64,000 nucleotides of DNA, from IMG/VR virus record IMGVR_UViG_3300044946_000048, positions 1-64,000 of that record. The stretch is one strand, 5' to 3'. This DNA is from a virus. Position numbers and translations under genes: made by a program. Shown one piece after another: positions 37,899 through 45,981 of the stretch. The notes beneath the pieces are model-generated. The model saw only the letters and a list, made by a program, of their open reading frames with translations. It ran no database searches and was not told the DNA's origin. Position 1 is the first letter of the stretch; every line of letters starts with the position of its first letter.

Positions 37899-37925
37899 CG
37901 AGGGTATACAGGCATCTTATGACAC
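37892..37925 (+). promoter_or_regulatory. GCGAGGGTATAC motif, copy 2
   Basis: AAAATAGCGAGGGTATACAG then GCATCTTATGACA, just before the endonuclease VII-like gene at 37930. Confidence 0.55.
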
Positions 37926-37929
37926 CACA

Positions 37930-38340
37930 ATGCAGACAGAAAAGCAGCGGGAGCGGATGTATAGGATTCCGTTCAACATAGGCGTTAAGGAGTGGGAAAT
38001 TATAGCTGCGTATCAAGGGAACGTTTGCGCATGTTGTGGACAACGTTCAGTAGGACGTAGACTTAGTACGGACCATAGTCATGAGGACGGATTACTCCGA
38101 GGACTGCTTTGTCAACGCTGCAATGCCCTTCTAGGCAAAATTGAAAACGCATTCAAGAGATACGGTTTGCATAAGGTACCAGGCTTCACCGTAGTCCTTC
38201 TTTTAAAAGCACTGCATTTCTATCTCAAGACACCTCCAGCCGTCGCGGCTCTAGGTAAAGAAGTGTACGGCTACCCTGGTCGAATCGGCACAGAAGCCTA
38301 TCGTAAATGGGTAAGGAAGAAATTAGAAGACAGAACATGA
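37930..38340 (+). CDS. Endonuclease VII-like protein
   Basis: A 136-residue protein. CACCGQRSV, LSTDHSHEDGLLRGLLCQRC and NALLGKIENAF make the core, followed by a roughly 60-residue C-terminal extension. Follows the GCGAGGGTATAC motif. Homing or recombination nuclease. Confidence 0.85.
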   Translation: MQTEKQRERMYRIPFNIGVKEWEIIAAYQGNVCACCGQRSVGRRLSTDHSHEDGLLRGLLCQRCNALLGKIENAFKRYGLHKVPGFTVVLLLKALHFYLKTPPAVAALGKEVYGYPGRIGTEAYRKWVRKKLEDRT

Positions 38341-38432
38341 CGACTCTCGAAACCATCTGTTTCAGATTTTATACGCAAATTGTAATTTTCTGAAAAGATT
38401 ACTTACGCCATCTGAAAATGGACGACAGGAAG

Positions 38433-38462
38433 AAAATAGCGAGGGTATAGACGCCCTCTGAT
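38433..38462 (+). promoter_or_regulatory. GCGAGGGTATAC motif, copy 3
   Basis: AAAATAGCGAGGGTATAG with a diverged downstream half, 14 bases before the spanin-like gene's start. Confidence 0.5.
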
Positions 38463-38475
38463 GTAAGGTAAACAC

Positions 38476-39207
38476 ATGACAACCCTCGAAAAATATCTCG
38501 CCTGGTTTAAAGCGCACGAACGCCTGCTCCTGTTCCTCGCCGCCAGTCTTCTCGTGGTTATGCTCTACCATATGAAGAACAATTCTGACTTCAAACACGA
38601 TCAGGTACAGGCGCAGATAGCAACGACAGAGGCCGCAGCCGCGTCACAGAAGTTCACCAGCGACCAGGCTACGAATGCAGCACTAGTCCAGCAGTTGGCA
38701 ACGATGCAGACAACGTTCGCCACACAGGTTGCGTCCCTACAGGCGCAGATAGCAGCAACGAACAAGCAGACACAGCAACAGAAGACCGTTGACGCAAGCA
38801 TGACAGATGTACAGCTTGCGCAACGATGGGCTGCGCTCATTCAGGTTAAGCCCGAGGAAGTTACGATAGCTAATGTCCCATTGACTCTACAAATTTCGGA
38901 CAATGCGTCACACATTACCGTCGCCAAGTTGGAGGACGGAGCAGCATGCAGTACGAATCTAATGGTAACACAATCTGAACTAGCAGCGGCTAATACGCTG
39001 AATTCAAAACAGAATGCAGTTATTACCAGTAATGCGGCGACAATCGTTGACGGAGCCGCAGCATTACAGACAGAAAAGAAAAGCCATGCTGATGACGTTG
39101 TATTGCTTAAGAAGCAGAACAGGAAAAGCTTCTGGCACGGCGTTAAGGTCGGCGTAGGCGTAGTTGTAGGGGTTATAGGCGGTATTGCATTGGCATCGCA
39201 CGTTTAA
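38476..39207 (+). CDS. Coiled-coil protein with two membrane helices
   Basis: A 243-residue protein. Membrane helix at about 18-35 (LLLFLAASLLVVMLY), long Ala/Gln/Thr coiled coil at 40-105, a small central domain, a second coil, and a C-terminal helix VGVGVVVGVIGGIALA. N-terminal anchor plus coil resembles inner-membrane spanins, but the C-terminal helix and the early position are atypical. A membrane exclusion protein is an alternative. Confidence 0.45.
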   Translation: MTTLEKYLAWFKAHERLLLFLAASLLVVMLYHMKNNSDFKHDQVQAQIATTEAAAASQKFTSDQATNAALVQQLATMQTTFATQVASLQAQIAATNKQTQQQKTVDASMTDVQLAQRWAALIQVKPEEVTIANVPLTLQISDNASHITVAKLEDGAACSTNLMVTQSELAAANTLNSKQNAVITSNAATIVDGAAALQTEKKSHADDVVLLKKQNRKSFWHGVKVGVGVVVGVIGGIALASHV

Positions 39208-39223
39208 TCTCACAAGGATCACT

Positions 39224-39970
39224 ATGAGTGATACAGCAAGAACGATTCTGTTAGACATTGAGACCGCGCCGAACTTAGGTTGGGTCTGGGGAAAATGGGA
39301 GCAAAACGTAATTGAGTTTGAGAAGAATTGGTATGTCCTCAGCTTCGCGTATAAAGTATTAGGTGAGAAGGATGTTCACGTTCACGCGCTTCCGGATTAT
39401 CCGAGATATAAGAAAGACCGAGAGGACGATAGTCAGTTAGTGAAAAGCCTTTGGCACGTAATGGACAATGCAGACGTGATAGTGGCGCATAACGGGGATA
39501 ATTTTGATATTAAGAAAACTAATACGCGCTTTCTTACTCATCAGCTTCCTCCGCCGAGTCCTTACAAGACCGTCGATACGTTGAAGATTGCAAGGAAAGT
39601 ATTTGCGTTCGATAGCAACAAGCTAGATGAATTGTGCAAGTACCTGAGTATCGGTCGCAAGCTTCCGCATACAGGTTTCAAGCTATGGCACGATTGCATG
39701 CTAGGAGACCCTGAAGCTTGGGAGACCATGAAAGAGTACAATGCCCACGATATCGATTTACTTGAGGCCGTCTACGAGCGCATGAAGCCTTGGCATAATT
39801 TGCATCCTAATGTGAATGTAGGGGTAGCGATAACAGATGCATGCCCAAAGTGCGGATCACACAGCATTCAGAAGCGCGGTTTCAGCTACACGATGTTGAG
39901 CGCAAAACAGCGGTATCAATGCCAGTCTTGTGAGGGCTGGTATGAAGGGTCAGCGCACAAAATCAGGTGA
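39224..39970 (+). CDS. RNase H-fold 3'-5' exonuclease with zinc ribbon
   Basis: A 248-residue protein. ILLDIETAPN (first DxE), VIVAHNGDNFDIKK (second Asp) and AHDIDLLEAVY (last Asp) form a DEDD exonuclease. The C-terminus has CPKCGSHS...YQCQSC, a zinc ribbon. Probably a DNA exonuclease for recombination or host DNA degradation. AAGGA upstream. Confidence 0.8.
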   Translation: MSDTARTILLDIETAPNLGWVWGKWEQNVIEFEKNWYVLSFAYKVLGEKDVHVHALPDYPRYKKDREDDSQLVKSLWHVMDNADVIVAHNGDNFDIKKTNTRFLTHQLPPPSPYKTVDTLKIARKVFAFDSNKLDELCKYLSIGRKLPHTGFKLWHDCMLGDPEAWETMKEYNAHDIDLLEAVYERMKPWHNLHPNVNVGVAITDACPKCGSHSIQKRGFSYTMLSAKQRYQCQSCEGWYEGSAHKIR

Positions 39971-39974
39971 CGAT

Positions 39975-40652
39975 ATGCTATTACTCGGCCTGGGCCATCG
40001 AGCCCGACAGGGAAAAGACCTGGCAGCAGAATCCATCAAGCACTACTACGACGCGAAGAACGCAGCCAGTTTGATGCACGTGCCCACGTGGAAGGGCTCA
40101 GTCCGAGTAGGTATATTCAAGTATGCGACAGCGCTGTACGCTGAAGTGAATGAAGCTATTAAGAATGGTATTTGGGAAACGCGAGCGGCGGTAGACCCAA
40201 AACTTGCAATCATACTTCCGGATTGGGTTCAACCAGAGCCAAACGCTGAGAAGAGCGAACTAGCACCGTATGGTAAGCATCCAAAGTTACTGCAATGGTG
40301 GGGCACGGAATATCGCAGGACACACTTCGGCCAAGACTACTGGATTAAGAAACTATATGCAAGCATGCCGACAAACTTGCATATTGCAATCATTACGGAC
40401 ATGAGATTCCTGGATGAGGCCGCAGCAATCAAAGAACGAGGCGGCTACACGGTGAACGTGCAGAGGCTCAATCAGGACGGCACACAATGGTATTCAAGTG
40501 ACCGCCCAAAGGATCACAGAAGTGAAACCGAGTTGGATGGATTCAACTACGATTTCTACATAAAAACTAAAGATCATCATGCGGCATTGACAGGCGAGCA
40601 AGCAGTCACGTTGGCCGAGTATCTTAAAGGACTCCATGAGCGCAAACAATAA
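39975..40652 (+). CDS. Deoxynucleoside monophosphate kinase
   Basis: A 225-residue protein. P-loop-like GLGHRARQGKD at the N-terminus, LQWWGTEYRR, ITDMRFLDEAAAIKE and HRSETELDGF...YDFYIKT match phage dNMP kinases. It phosphorylates dNMPs in the cytoplasm, alongside ThyX and ribonucleotide reductase encoded further on. Confidence 0.75.
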   Translation: MLLLGLGHRARQGKDLAAESIKHYYDAKNAASLMHVPTWKGSVRVGIFKYATALYAEVNEAIKNGIWETRAAVDPKLAIILPDWVQPEPNAEKSELAPYGKHPKLLQWWGTEYRRTHFGQDYWIKKLYASMPTNLHIAIITDMRFLDEAAAIKERGGYTVNVQRLNQDGTQWYSSDRPKDHRSETELDGFNYDFYIKTKDHHAALTGEQAVTLAEYLKGLHERKQ

Positions 40653-41202
40653 CGGCAAGGCATATATCATCACGTATACAGGCAAGCAATTCTTTCTGCT
40701 TCAAGCCCGCCCCGAGGATATTGATGTTGTGGACATTGCACACGCTCTAGCGATGCAATGCAGATGGACAGGACATAGTAGATTTCATTACAGCATTGCG
40801 CAGCATGCTTATTATTGCAGCTACATCGGACCAGAGAACGAAGCATTCGAGAGATTGAACCACGACGATTCAGAAGCCTACATGGGCGACATGAACCGTC
40901 CGTTGAAGCACTACACTGAGGCAGGCGTAGCATATAGGCACCAAGAAGCGAAGCTAGAGCGCACGATCAAGGAAGCGTTTGGAATTCAGCCTATCGAATC
41001 TAAATCCGTAAAAGAAGCAGATGAGATTATGCTGTATACGGAGAAGGCACAACTACTTCCGGCGGTGGAATTCGAGGGCAGCAATATCTACCCGCCGACG
41101 GAGCCTTCGCAGACGTTGGTGATAGAGAAGTGGACGCCCGAGCAAGCCGAAGGAAATTTTCTAAGAAGGTGGTACGAACTGTACCGAAAGAGGATAAACT
41201 AA
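40636..41202 (+). CDS. HD-domain phosphohydrolase
   Basis: A 188-residue protein. RWTGHSRFHYSIAQHAYYCS followed by NHDDSEAYMGDM gives the H...HD...D pattern of YfbR-like 5'-nucleotidases. Probably trims dNMPs, for example dUMP supply. Overlaps the kinase gene. Confidence 0.75.
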   Translation: MSANNNGKAYIITYTGKQFFLLQARPEDIDVVDIAHALAMQCRWTGHSRFHYSIAQHAYYCSYIGPENEAFERLNHDDSEAYMGDMNRPLKHYTEAGVAYRHQEAKLERTIKEAFGIQPIESKSVKEADEIMLYTEKAQLLPAVEFEGSNIYPPTEPSQTLVIEKWTPEQAEGNFLRRWYELYRKRIN

Positions 41203-41565
41203 ATGCCAATCATACAATCAGGATTTGTCACGATCTCATGTGATGGTCCCGAGGCAGAGTGTGGTAAGTCAGTAACGTTCGCAGCAACAGAGAACGACAA
41301 GAACGAAGCAGAGCGTAACAACCCATGGTTGATGACGCTACGCAATGTCAACACAGCGGATAAGCGTAGCCTATGCTACTGTTCCGATGAATGTGAGATA
41401 AAGGCCGCTGGCCTGGGTGCGCACAACGCACGCACGATCCTCACAGCCACAGGACAGAGCCAGGTGAACCTAGCAGCATTAGCCGCAGCTAAGGCTAAGG
41501 CAGCGACAGCAGCACTCAAGGCTGGCGCAACGCCGGGACAAGTTGGCTTCCAGCCGATGAGCTAA
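41203..41565 (+). CDS. Cys-containing protein with Ala-rich tail
   Basis: A 120-residue protein. Four to five Cys (ISCDGPEAECGK, LCYCSDECE) suggest a zinc fold; the tail is Ala/Lys-rich. Unknown. TAATG overlap with the next gene. Confidence 0.5.
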   Translation: MPIIQSGFVTISCDGPEAECGKSVTFAATENDKNEAERNNPWLMTLRNVNTADKRSLCYCSDECEIKAAGLGAHNARTILTATGQSQVNLAALAAAKAKAATAALKAGATPGQVGFQPMS

Positions 41566-41873
41566 TGCTGTACAAGGGTCCATTCGGTGACTCACTAACG
41601 AGCGAGGAGTTTACTCGTGCGTGCGTGGCAGCTAAGGTTGAAGTCACCATTCAAGCATACCCGAATCCTGGAGATATCTACCACGCCTCTAGGATTCTAA
41701 CGATCAAGAGTTTCAACAGCAAGACCATCCGCATCTATCAGAGGAACGCAAAGCACAGCGAGTATTTGCTGCCGCCTCGGATGGAACGAAAGATAATGCT
41801 ACTCGCAATGGAAGAATTTCCAATATTCAAGGAAGAGCCAGAACAATGCCAAACTACTTCGTCAGGTTCATAG
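41565..41873 (+). CDS. Small early protein
   Basis: A 102-residue alpha/beta protein, MLYKGPFGDSLTSEEFTRAC start. No known motif. Overlaps both neighbours. Confidence 0.5.
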   Translation: MLYKGPFGDSLTSEEFTRACVAAKVEVTIQAYPNPGDIYHASRILTIKSFNSKTIRIYQRNAKHSEYLLPPRMERKIMLLAMEEFPIFKEEPEQCQTTSSGS

Positions 41874-42211
41874 CCCACATAGACGAGCGCAAGCGTCCTG
41901 AAGGTTTCCCACGCGAAATATATGTGGATGAGACTTACGAGAACGTTGAGGGCGCACAGCAGGTACGCCAGATGGCTAACCAAAGGTTCCTACAGTTAGC
42001 GATGTCGAACGGTCTCGTGTCATTGAAGAAACAAGAGACCATGGAGCAAGAACTAGTCACCTTCGACAAGCGTGTCTATGTGCCCTGGCACATGATAACG
42101 CACATGCACATGAAGGTGACACAGCTTGTAGAAGTGTCGGATGTAAAGGCACCGGACCCGATAGCACCAGAGGATACTCCACCAGATAAGCCAACGGCAC
42201 AGGTGAACTAG
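41846..42211 (+). CDS. Small early protein
   Basis: A 121-residue protein, MPNYFVRFIAHIDERKRPEG start; His/Met-rich WHMITHMHMKV near 80, Pro-rich end. Unknown. Confidence 0.5.
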   Translation: MPNYFVRFIAHIDERKRPEGFPREIYVDETYENVEGAQQVRQMANQRFLQLAMSNGLVSLKKQETMEQELVTFDKRVYVPWHMITHMHMKVTQLVEVSDVKAPDPIAPEDTPPDKPTAQVN

Positions 42212-42628
42212 GTGAAATGCAGAATCTGTAAAGGTAAACACAGACTAGCGCCTAACAGGAAAATCTGCGTTAAATGTTTAGCAGACAGATCAAGACGGTG
42301 GAGATACGAGAACCCAGAAAGACACAAACAGAGATTAAGACGGTGGAAGCTTAAAAATCCTTTAAAACTTCTGGAGTACGCAGTTAGGCACAATTATGAT
42401 TTTTCGGAGAAAGAGATTCAAGAAATTCTTAAATGGAAATCAGGCAATTGTGCTGTCTGTGGTAAGTTTCTCAAAAGATTCGGTCAAGGATGGGATGATG
42501 CATGCATAGAGCACGATCATTTAACAGGCAAATTTAGAGGAATATCGTGCGGTCGTTGTAACAGGGTTTTAGGAATGATTGAAGACAGTAAAAGACTTCT
42601 TAAAAAATTAATAAAATATTTAAGTTGA
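42212..42628 (+). CDS. Endonuclease VII-like protein (GTG start)
   Basis: A 138-residue protein. CRICKGKHR...CVKCLADR, Arg-rich helix, then CAVCGKFLKRF, CIEHDHLTGKFRGISCGRCN, VLGMIED. Very basic. GTG start with AGGTGA upstream. A/T-rich relative to neighbours, consistent with transfer as a homing gene. Confidence 0.87.
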   Translation: MKCRICKGKHRLAPNRKICVKCLADRSRRWRYENPERHKQRLRRWKLKNPLKLLEYAVRHNYDFSEKEIQEILKWKSGNCAVCGKFLKRFGQGWDDACIEHDHLTGKFRGISCGRCNRVLGMIEDSKRLLKKLIKYLS

Positions 42629-42641
42629 AGGGAGAACTCAC

Positions 42642-43367
42642 ATTATACTTTTATCGTTAGATTTTGAGACGACAGGAACGGATAAGGCAAATGACCGTGT
42701 CATCGAATTCGGTGCGGTTCTTTATTCCACAGGACAGAACAAGTGCTTGGACAACCAGGGCTCGCTCGTACAAACGGACAAGCCTATCTCAGCGGAGATA
42801 ACGGAAATAACCGGGATCACTCAAAAGGCCGTGGATAGCTTCGGGTACGACGCCGACGACAGCTTGAACACAGTCATCCAATTGATGGATACCGCTGACC
42901 ATATCATCGGCTACAACGTTCGACGCTTCGACAAGCCCGTGCTAGAGAATTGGGCAAAGCGTGCAGGCAGAGAACTTCCTAATAAGATTTGGATTGATTT
43001 GTTCGCAGACCTGCCGTGGCGTGTTACTCGTGGCAAGCTATCCCACGTTGCAGCCGATCATGGCATCATCAATTTGTTTCCACACTCGGCACTCGCAGAC
43101 GCACAAACAGTGCTCGCCATCTTGGGGAAGTACAGCCCTGAGTTAATCCTAGAACGTGCCAAGTCACCCGAGGTTGTGCTGCGTTCGCACCAAGAACGAG
43201 GCAACAACGACATAGTGAAGCAGGCACCATGGAAGTTCAGGTGGAATCCGCCTCGCAGTCTATGGTGGAAGCCAGTTAAGGCAGCAGATGTGGATGAAGT
43301 TGTAAAGAAGGCCCCGTTCCGAATCAGTATCGAAAAGGAACTAACGCCAGAGGAGCTAGATAACTAA
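42642..43367 (+). CDS. DnaQ-like 3'-5' exonuclease, apparent AUU start
   Basis: A 241-residue protein. LLSLDFETTG (catalytic D and E), DHIIGYNVRRFD and HSALADAQTVL complete the DEDDh set. The frame has no ATG, GTG or TTG that keeps the first motif; the first TTG is at codon 36. ATT at 42642 lies 6 bases after AAGGGAGA, so I take it as start. Proofreading or recombination exonuclease. Confidence 0.7.
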   Translation: MILLSLDFETTGTDKANDRVIEFGAVLYSTGQNKCLDNQGSLVQTDKPISAEITEITGITQKAVDSFGYDADDSLNTVIQLMDTADHIIGYNVRRFDKPVLENWAKRAGRELPNKIWIDLFADLPWRVTRGKLSHVAADHGIINLFPHSALADAQTVLAILGKYSPELILERAKSPEVVLRSHQERGNNDIVKQAPWKFRWNPPRSLWWKPVKAADVDEVVKKAPFRISIEKELTPEELDN

Positions 43368-43768
43368 TGGGAGTCGGATTCAGAGCGGTACAAGACAGAG
43401 TTGTTGTCAAGCGTGTAGATGATGAATACATGACAGACGGCGGTCTTTACATACCTGACTTGGCGAAGGAACGCCCGGCACAGGGGGTCGTGGTAGCCAC
43501 GGGTCCAGGCAAGTATGAATACGGCGTATTCCAGCCTGTAAACATTCAGCCCGGGGATCACGTGCTATTCGGAAAGTTCTCCGGCCAAGAAGTCAAGGTC
43601 GGAGTGGACGAGTTTTTGATTCTGCGTGAGGAAGATGTGTTCTTGGTTCTCACGCCGAAGCAAATGAGTGAAGCAGCGCAAGCAGCATTAAAGCAACTAG
43701 ATCAAGAAAAGGAAGAGGGGCCGCTAGTCATAGCATTTGCGACAGAGGAACCTACACAGGAGAGTTAA
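43367..43768 (+). CDS. groES: GroES-like cochaperonin
   Basis: A 133-residue protein. FRAVQDRVVVKRVDDEYMTD, then GGLYIPDLAKE (mobile loop), RPAQGVVVATGPG, VNIQPGDHVLFGKFSGQEV and DEFLILREEDVFLVL follow GroES from end to end, with a 35-residue C-terminal extension. It would cap the host GroEL ring, probably to fold the capsid protein as T4 gp31 does. Starts in a TAATG overlap. Confidence 0.85.
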   Translation: MGVGFRAVQDRVVVKRVDDEYMTDGGLYIPDLAKERPAQGVVVATGPGKYEYGVFQPVNIQPGDHVLFGKFSGQEVKVGVDEFLILREEDVFLVLTPKQMSEAAQAALKQLDQEKEEGPLVIAFATEEPTQES

Positions 43769-43770
43769 AA

Positions 43771-44334
43771 ATGGCAATGATGGTCACAAACACCGCAAAA
43801 GTATTTGAGAAGCCGGAGTCAGGTATATTTCATGGCATACTCGCAGATATCGTAGAACTGAAAGACGTAAAAACCGTTTACAAGGGCGTCGAGAAGATTC
43901 AAGACTGCGTTAGGTTCATTTGGGTCTTGGATAAGAACGGCAAGGATGGGAAGGCTCTCAGCGTAGCACAGCGTTACACGAAGGTGCTCCACGAGAATTC
44001 CAATCTATACAAGGCAGTCAAGCAGATTAAGGATTCCGCACCTCCGATTCCTTATGATATCGAACTGTTGCTCGGGACAGTTAAGAAGCTTGTCATCATT
44101 CGTGACACGAAAGAAGGCGGCAAGGATTACGCCAACATCAACGGCTATCTACCGCCGGACAAGGGCGTAGTTGTAACGATTCCAGCAGACTTTGTTCGCG
44201 CAAAGGATCGTCCAAAGCAGGGATCACAGGGAGTGCAACCAACGCAGCAAGCTGCCCCAGCGCAACAGCAAGCACAGCAAGCACAGCAGGCCGCACCGCA
44301 GCAAGAAATAGGGGACGAAGACATTCCGTTCTAA
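43771..44334 (+). CDS. Single-stranded DNA-binding protein (SSB-like)
   Basis: A 187-residue protein. N-terminal 120 residues beta-rich (FHGILADIVELKDVKT, IQDCVRFIWVL), then a Gln/Ala linker and the tip GDEDIPF, the hallmark acidic tail of SSB proteins. Expected to coat ssDNA and recruit replication proteins. Confidence 0.75.
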   Translation: MAMMVTNTAKVFEKPESGIFHGILADIVELKDVKTVYKGVEKIQDCVRFIWVLDKNGKDGKALSVAQRYTKVLHENSNLYKAVKQIKDSAPPIPYDIELLLGTVKKLVIIRDTKEGGKDYANINGYLPPDKGVVVTIPADFVRAKDRPKQGSQGVQPTQQAAPAQQQAQQAQQAAPQQEIGDEDIPF

Positions 44335-44344
44335 TGCATCGAAT

Positions 44345-44382
44345 TGCAGGCTTTAGAGTCCTAATCGGCTTTAAAGCCTGCA
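44345..44382 (+). terminator. 11 bp inverted repeat after SSB gene
   Basis: TGCAGGCTTTA/TAAAGCCTGCA with a 16 base loop, followed by TTTCTAGG. Terminator or attenuator between SSB and the next gene. Confidence 0.5.
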
Positions 44383-44406
44383 TTTCTAGGCTTTAATAGG
44401 AGACAT

Positions 44407-44754
44407 ATGGCACCGAAACCGAAGTCAGACAATCTACTTCCGAGTCAGCATAAATTTCGCCCGGGCTCGAAGTTGACAGCAGCCGATCAGAATTTTATCG
44501 CAAGACAGGAACAAGCGCAGAAAGAAGCGGTAGCTATTTCCATTTCTGTGAACAATAGAATCATCGAGCCGTATACGACCAACATACGCAACATCACTAA
44601 GTACTTGACAGAAGAGAATATGAAAGCGTATGGTATATCATATGATCCTCGTGACCTAAGCAAAGGCACGTGGACGCCTATGATGATAGATTGGATCGCT
44701 ACACTCGCAGCCCGCAAGGAAGCAGTTGAAGCAGTCAAGGCGTCGATCCATTAA
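44407..44754 (+). CDS. Helical early protein
   Basis: A 115-residue protein, MAPKPKSDNLLPSQHKF start, mostly helical. AGGAGA upstream. No motif recognised. Confidence 0.5.
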   Translation: MAPKPKSDNLLPSQHKFRPGSKLTAADQNFIARQEQAQKEAVAISISVNNRIIEPYTTNIRNITKYLTEENMKAYGISYDPRDLSKGTWTPMMIDWIATLAARKEAVEAVKASIH

Positions 44755-44765
44755 AGGATAGTCCA

Positions 44766-45545
44766 ATGGCAAGGAAAATTTTACATAAAAACAAAACAAG
44801 TACTCGTCGCGAAGCGGCGATTCGCAACTACTATAAAGGTCTGAGAAATTCTTCGGGAACGGTGGAATCAGCGGCAACTCAGCTATGTAGACGATACGAA
44901 GGCCTTTCACAGAAACCCACGCCGAAGCGCTCCAATGGATATAGTCGGGTAGTGAACGAAGCTTTTGCAGTTGTTAAGGCTTTAGAAAGCAGGAATCCAC
45001 TACCAACGGTTTCAAGTCCACGAAACACGGAAGCAAAAGAATTCCTTCGCGTTCGTGAAGCAATACGTTCTGCGACAGCGGACGCCATTGACAACTTGCC
45101 AACTATACTTGAGGACGAGCCCGAAGAGGTGGTTGATTCGTTTGACGACTCCGATGAGAGAATAAAAGAAATCTCCGAACACGTAGTTTCCGGGATCGCT
45201 CGCAACAATGTTTCAAGTGAAACAAGAAAACCACCGACTTTGCGGGAAGTGAAATTTCTCCACGAACCGGGTGACAAGTATGCTAGAAGTAAAGGGGCAT
45301 GGGTAGAACCTGTAGACAGAGATGGTTTTCCAGACAGGCTATATTGGTTTAAGAAAACTCCACTAGGACATGTTGAATACAAGTACGGAAATAATAAACC
45401 GGACCCGCACCAGGCTGTGAAAATTCAAGAACTTCGTAATACCTTCGGTTATGACATGGCTCGTGTTTTCAACAACTTGAACGATTTCGAATCGTGGATT
45501 GATCGCCGCATTAAAGAAGTGCTTGACAATGTGTCTCAGAATTGA
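44766..45545 (+). CDS. Charged early protein of unknown function
   Basis: A 259-residue protein with a very basic N-terminus (ARKILHKNKTSTRREAAI), an acidic stretch near 120-135 and a helical C-terminus. May bind DNA. No family recognised. Confidence 0.5.
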   Translation: MARKILHKNKTSTRREAAIRNYYKGLRNSSGTVESAATQLCRRYEGLSQKPTPKRSNGYSRVVNEAFAVVKALESRNPLPTVSSPRNTEAKEFLRVREAIRSATADAIDNLPTILEDEPEEVVDSFDDSDERIKEISEHVVSGIARNNVSSETRKPPTLREVKFLHEPGDKYARSKGAWVEPVDRDGFPDRLYWFKKTPLGHVEYKYGNNKPDPHQAVKIQELRNTFGYDMARVFNNLNDFESWIDRRIKEVLDNVSQN

Positions 45546-45551
45546 TATAAC
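45523..45551 (+). promoter_or_regulatory. Sigma70-like promoter
   Basis: TTGACA (45523-45528), 17 base spacer, TATAAC (45546-45551), at the end of the preceding gene and 21 bases before the gene at 45572. Confidence 0.7.
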
Positions 45552-45571
45552 TGTAGCTAGGAGGAAACACC

Positions 45572-45967
45572 ATGCTTACAGATGTATCACTTGGGATGAG
45601 AGTCTCGCACCCAGATTTACAAATCGGTAAAGTTGTGGAACTGAATGATTCGAAGATGGTAGTCCAATTCGGACGCCATGACGTTCAGTTCTCTAAGGAC
45701 GAGCCGTCGCTATCGGTTGTAGAGAAGGGGCACTGCCACGCAGTTGCGGCATACGGCCTCGGCAGCAAAGGCGAAACAGTTCTCTCGGTTATGAAAGACG
45801 GTTTGTTTCGCTCGTTACAAGAAATATCTGAATTGTCCGAATACGAAAGCCTGACGGGATTGTCAGCTTGCATCCGGGCATTTAGAAAATCAGAAAACGG
45901 CGGGCACACCATTGACAAAAGAAAGAGAGAAGGATCAAACGAGTACGAGTACCGTCTCGTTGCCTAG
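45572..45967 (+). CDS. Early protein, possible winged-helix end
   Basis: A 131-residue protein. N-terminal beta-rich part, then LFRSLQEISELSEYESLTGL and a basic end resembling a winged-helix. AGGAGG upstream and its own promoter. Could regulate the downstream methyltransferase locus; speculative. Confidence 0.5.
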   Translation: MLTDVSLGMRVSHPDLQIGKVVELNDSKMVVQFGRHDVQFSKDEPSLSVVEKGHCHAVAAYGLGSKGETVLSVMKDGLFRSLQEISELSEYESLTGLSACIRAFRKSENGGHTIDKRKREGSNEYEYRLVA

Positions 45968-45981
45968 CAGAGGAGAAATAC

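Noticed and set aside
44879-45382. 167-codon antisense ORF
   Set aside because: Opposite an apparently real plus-strand gene with normal spacing; Ser-rich shadow text.
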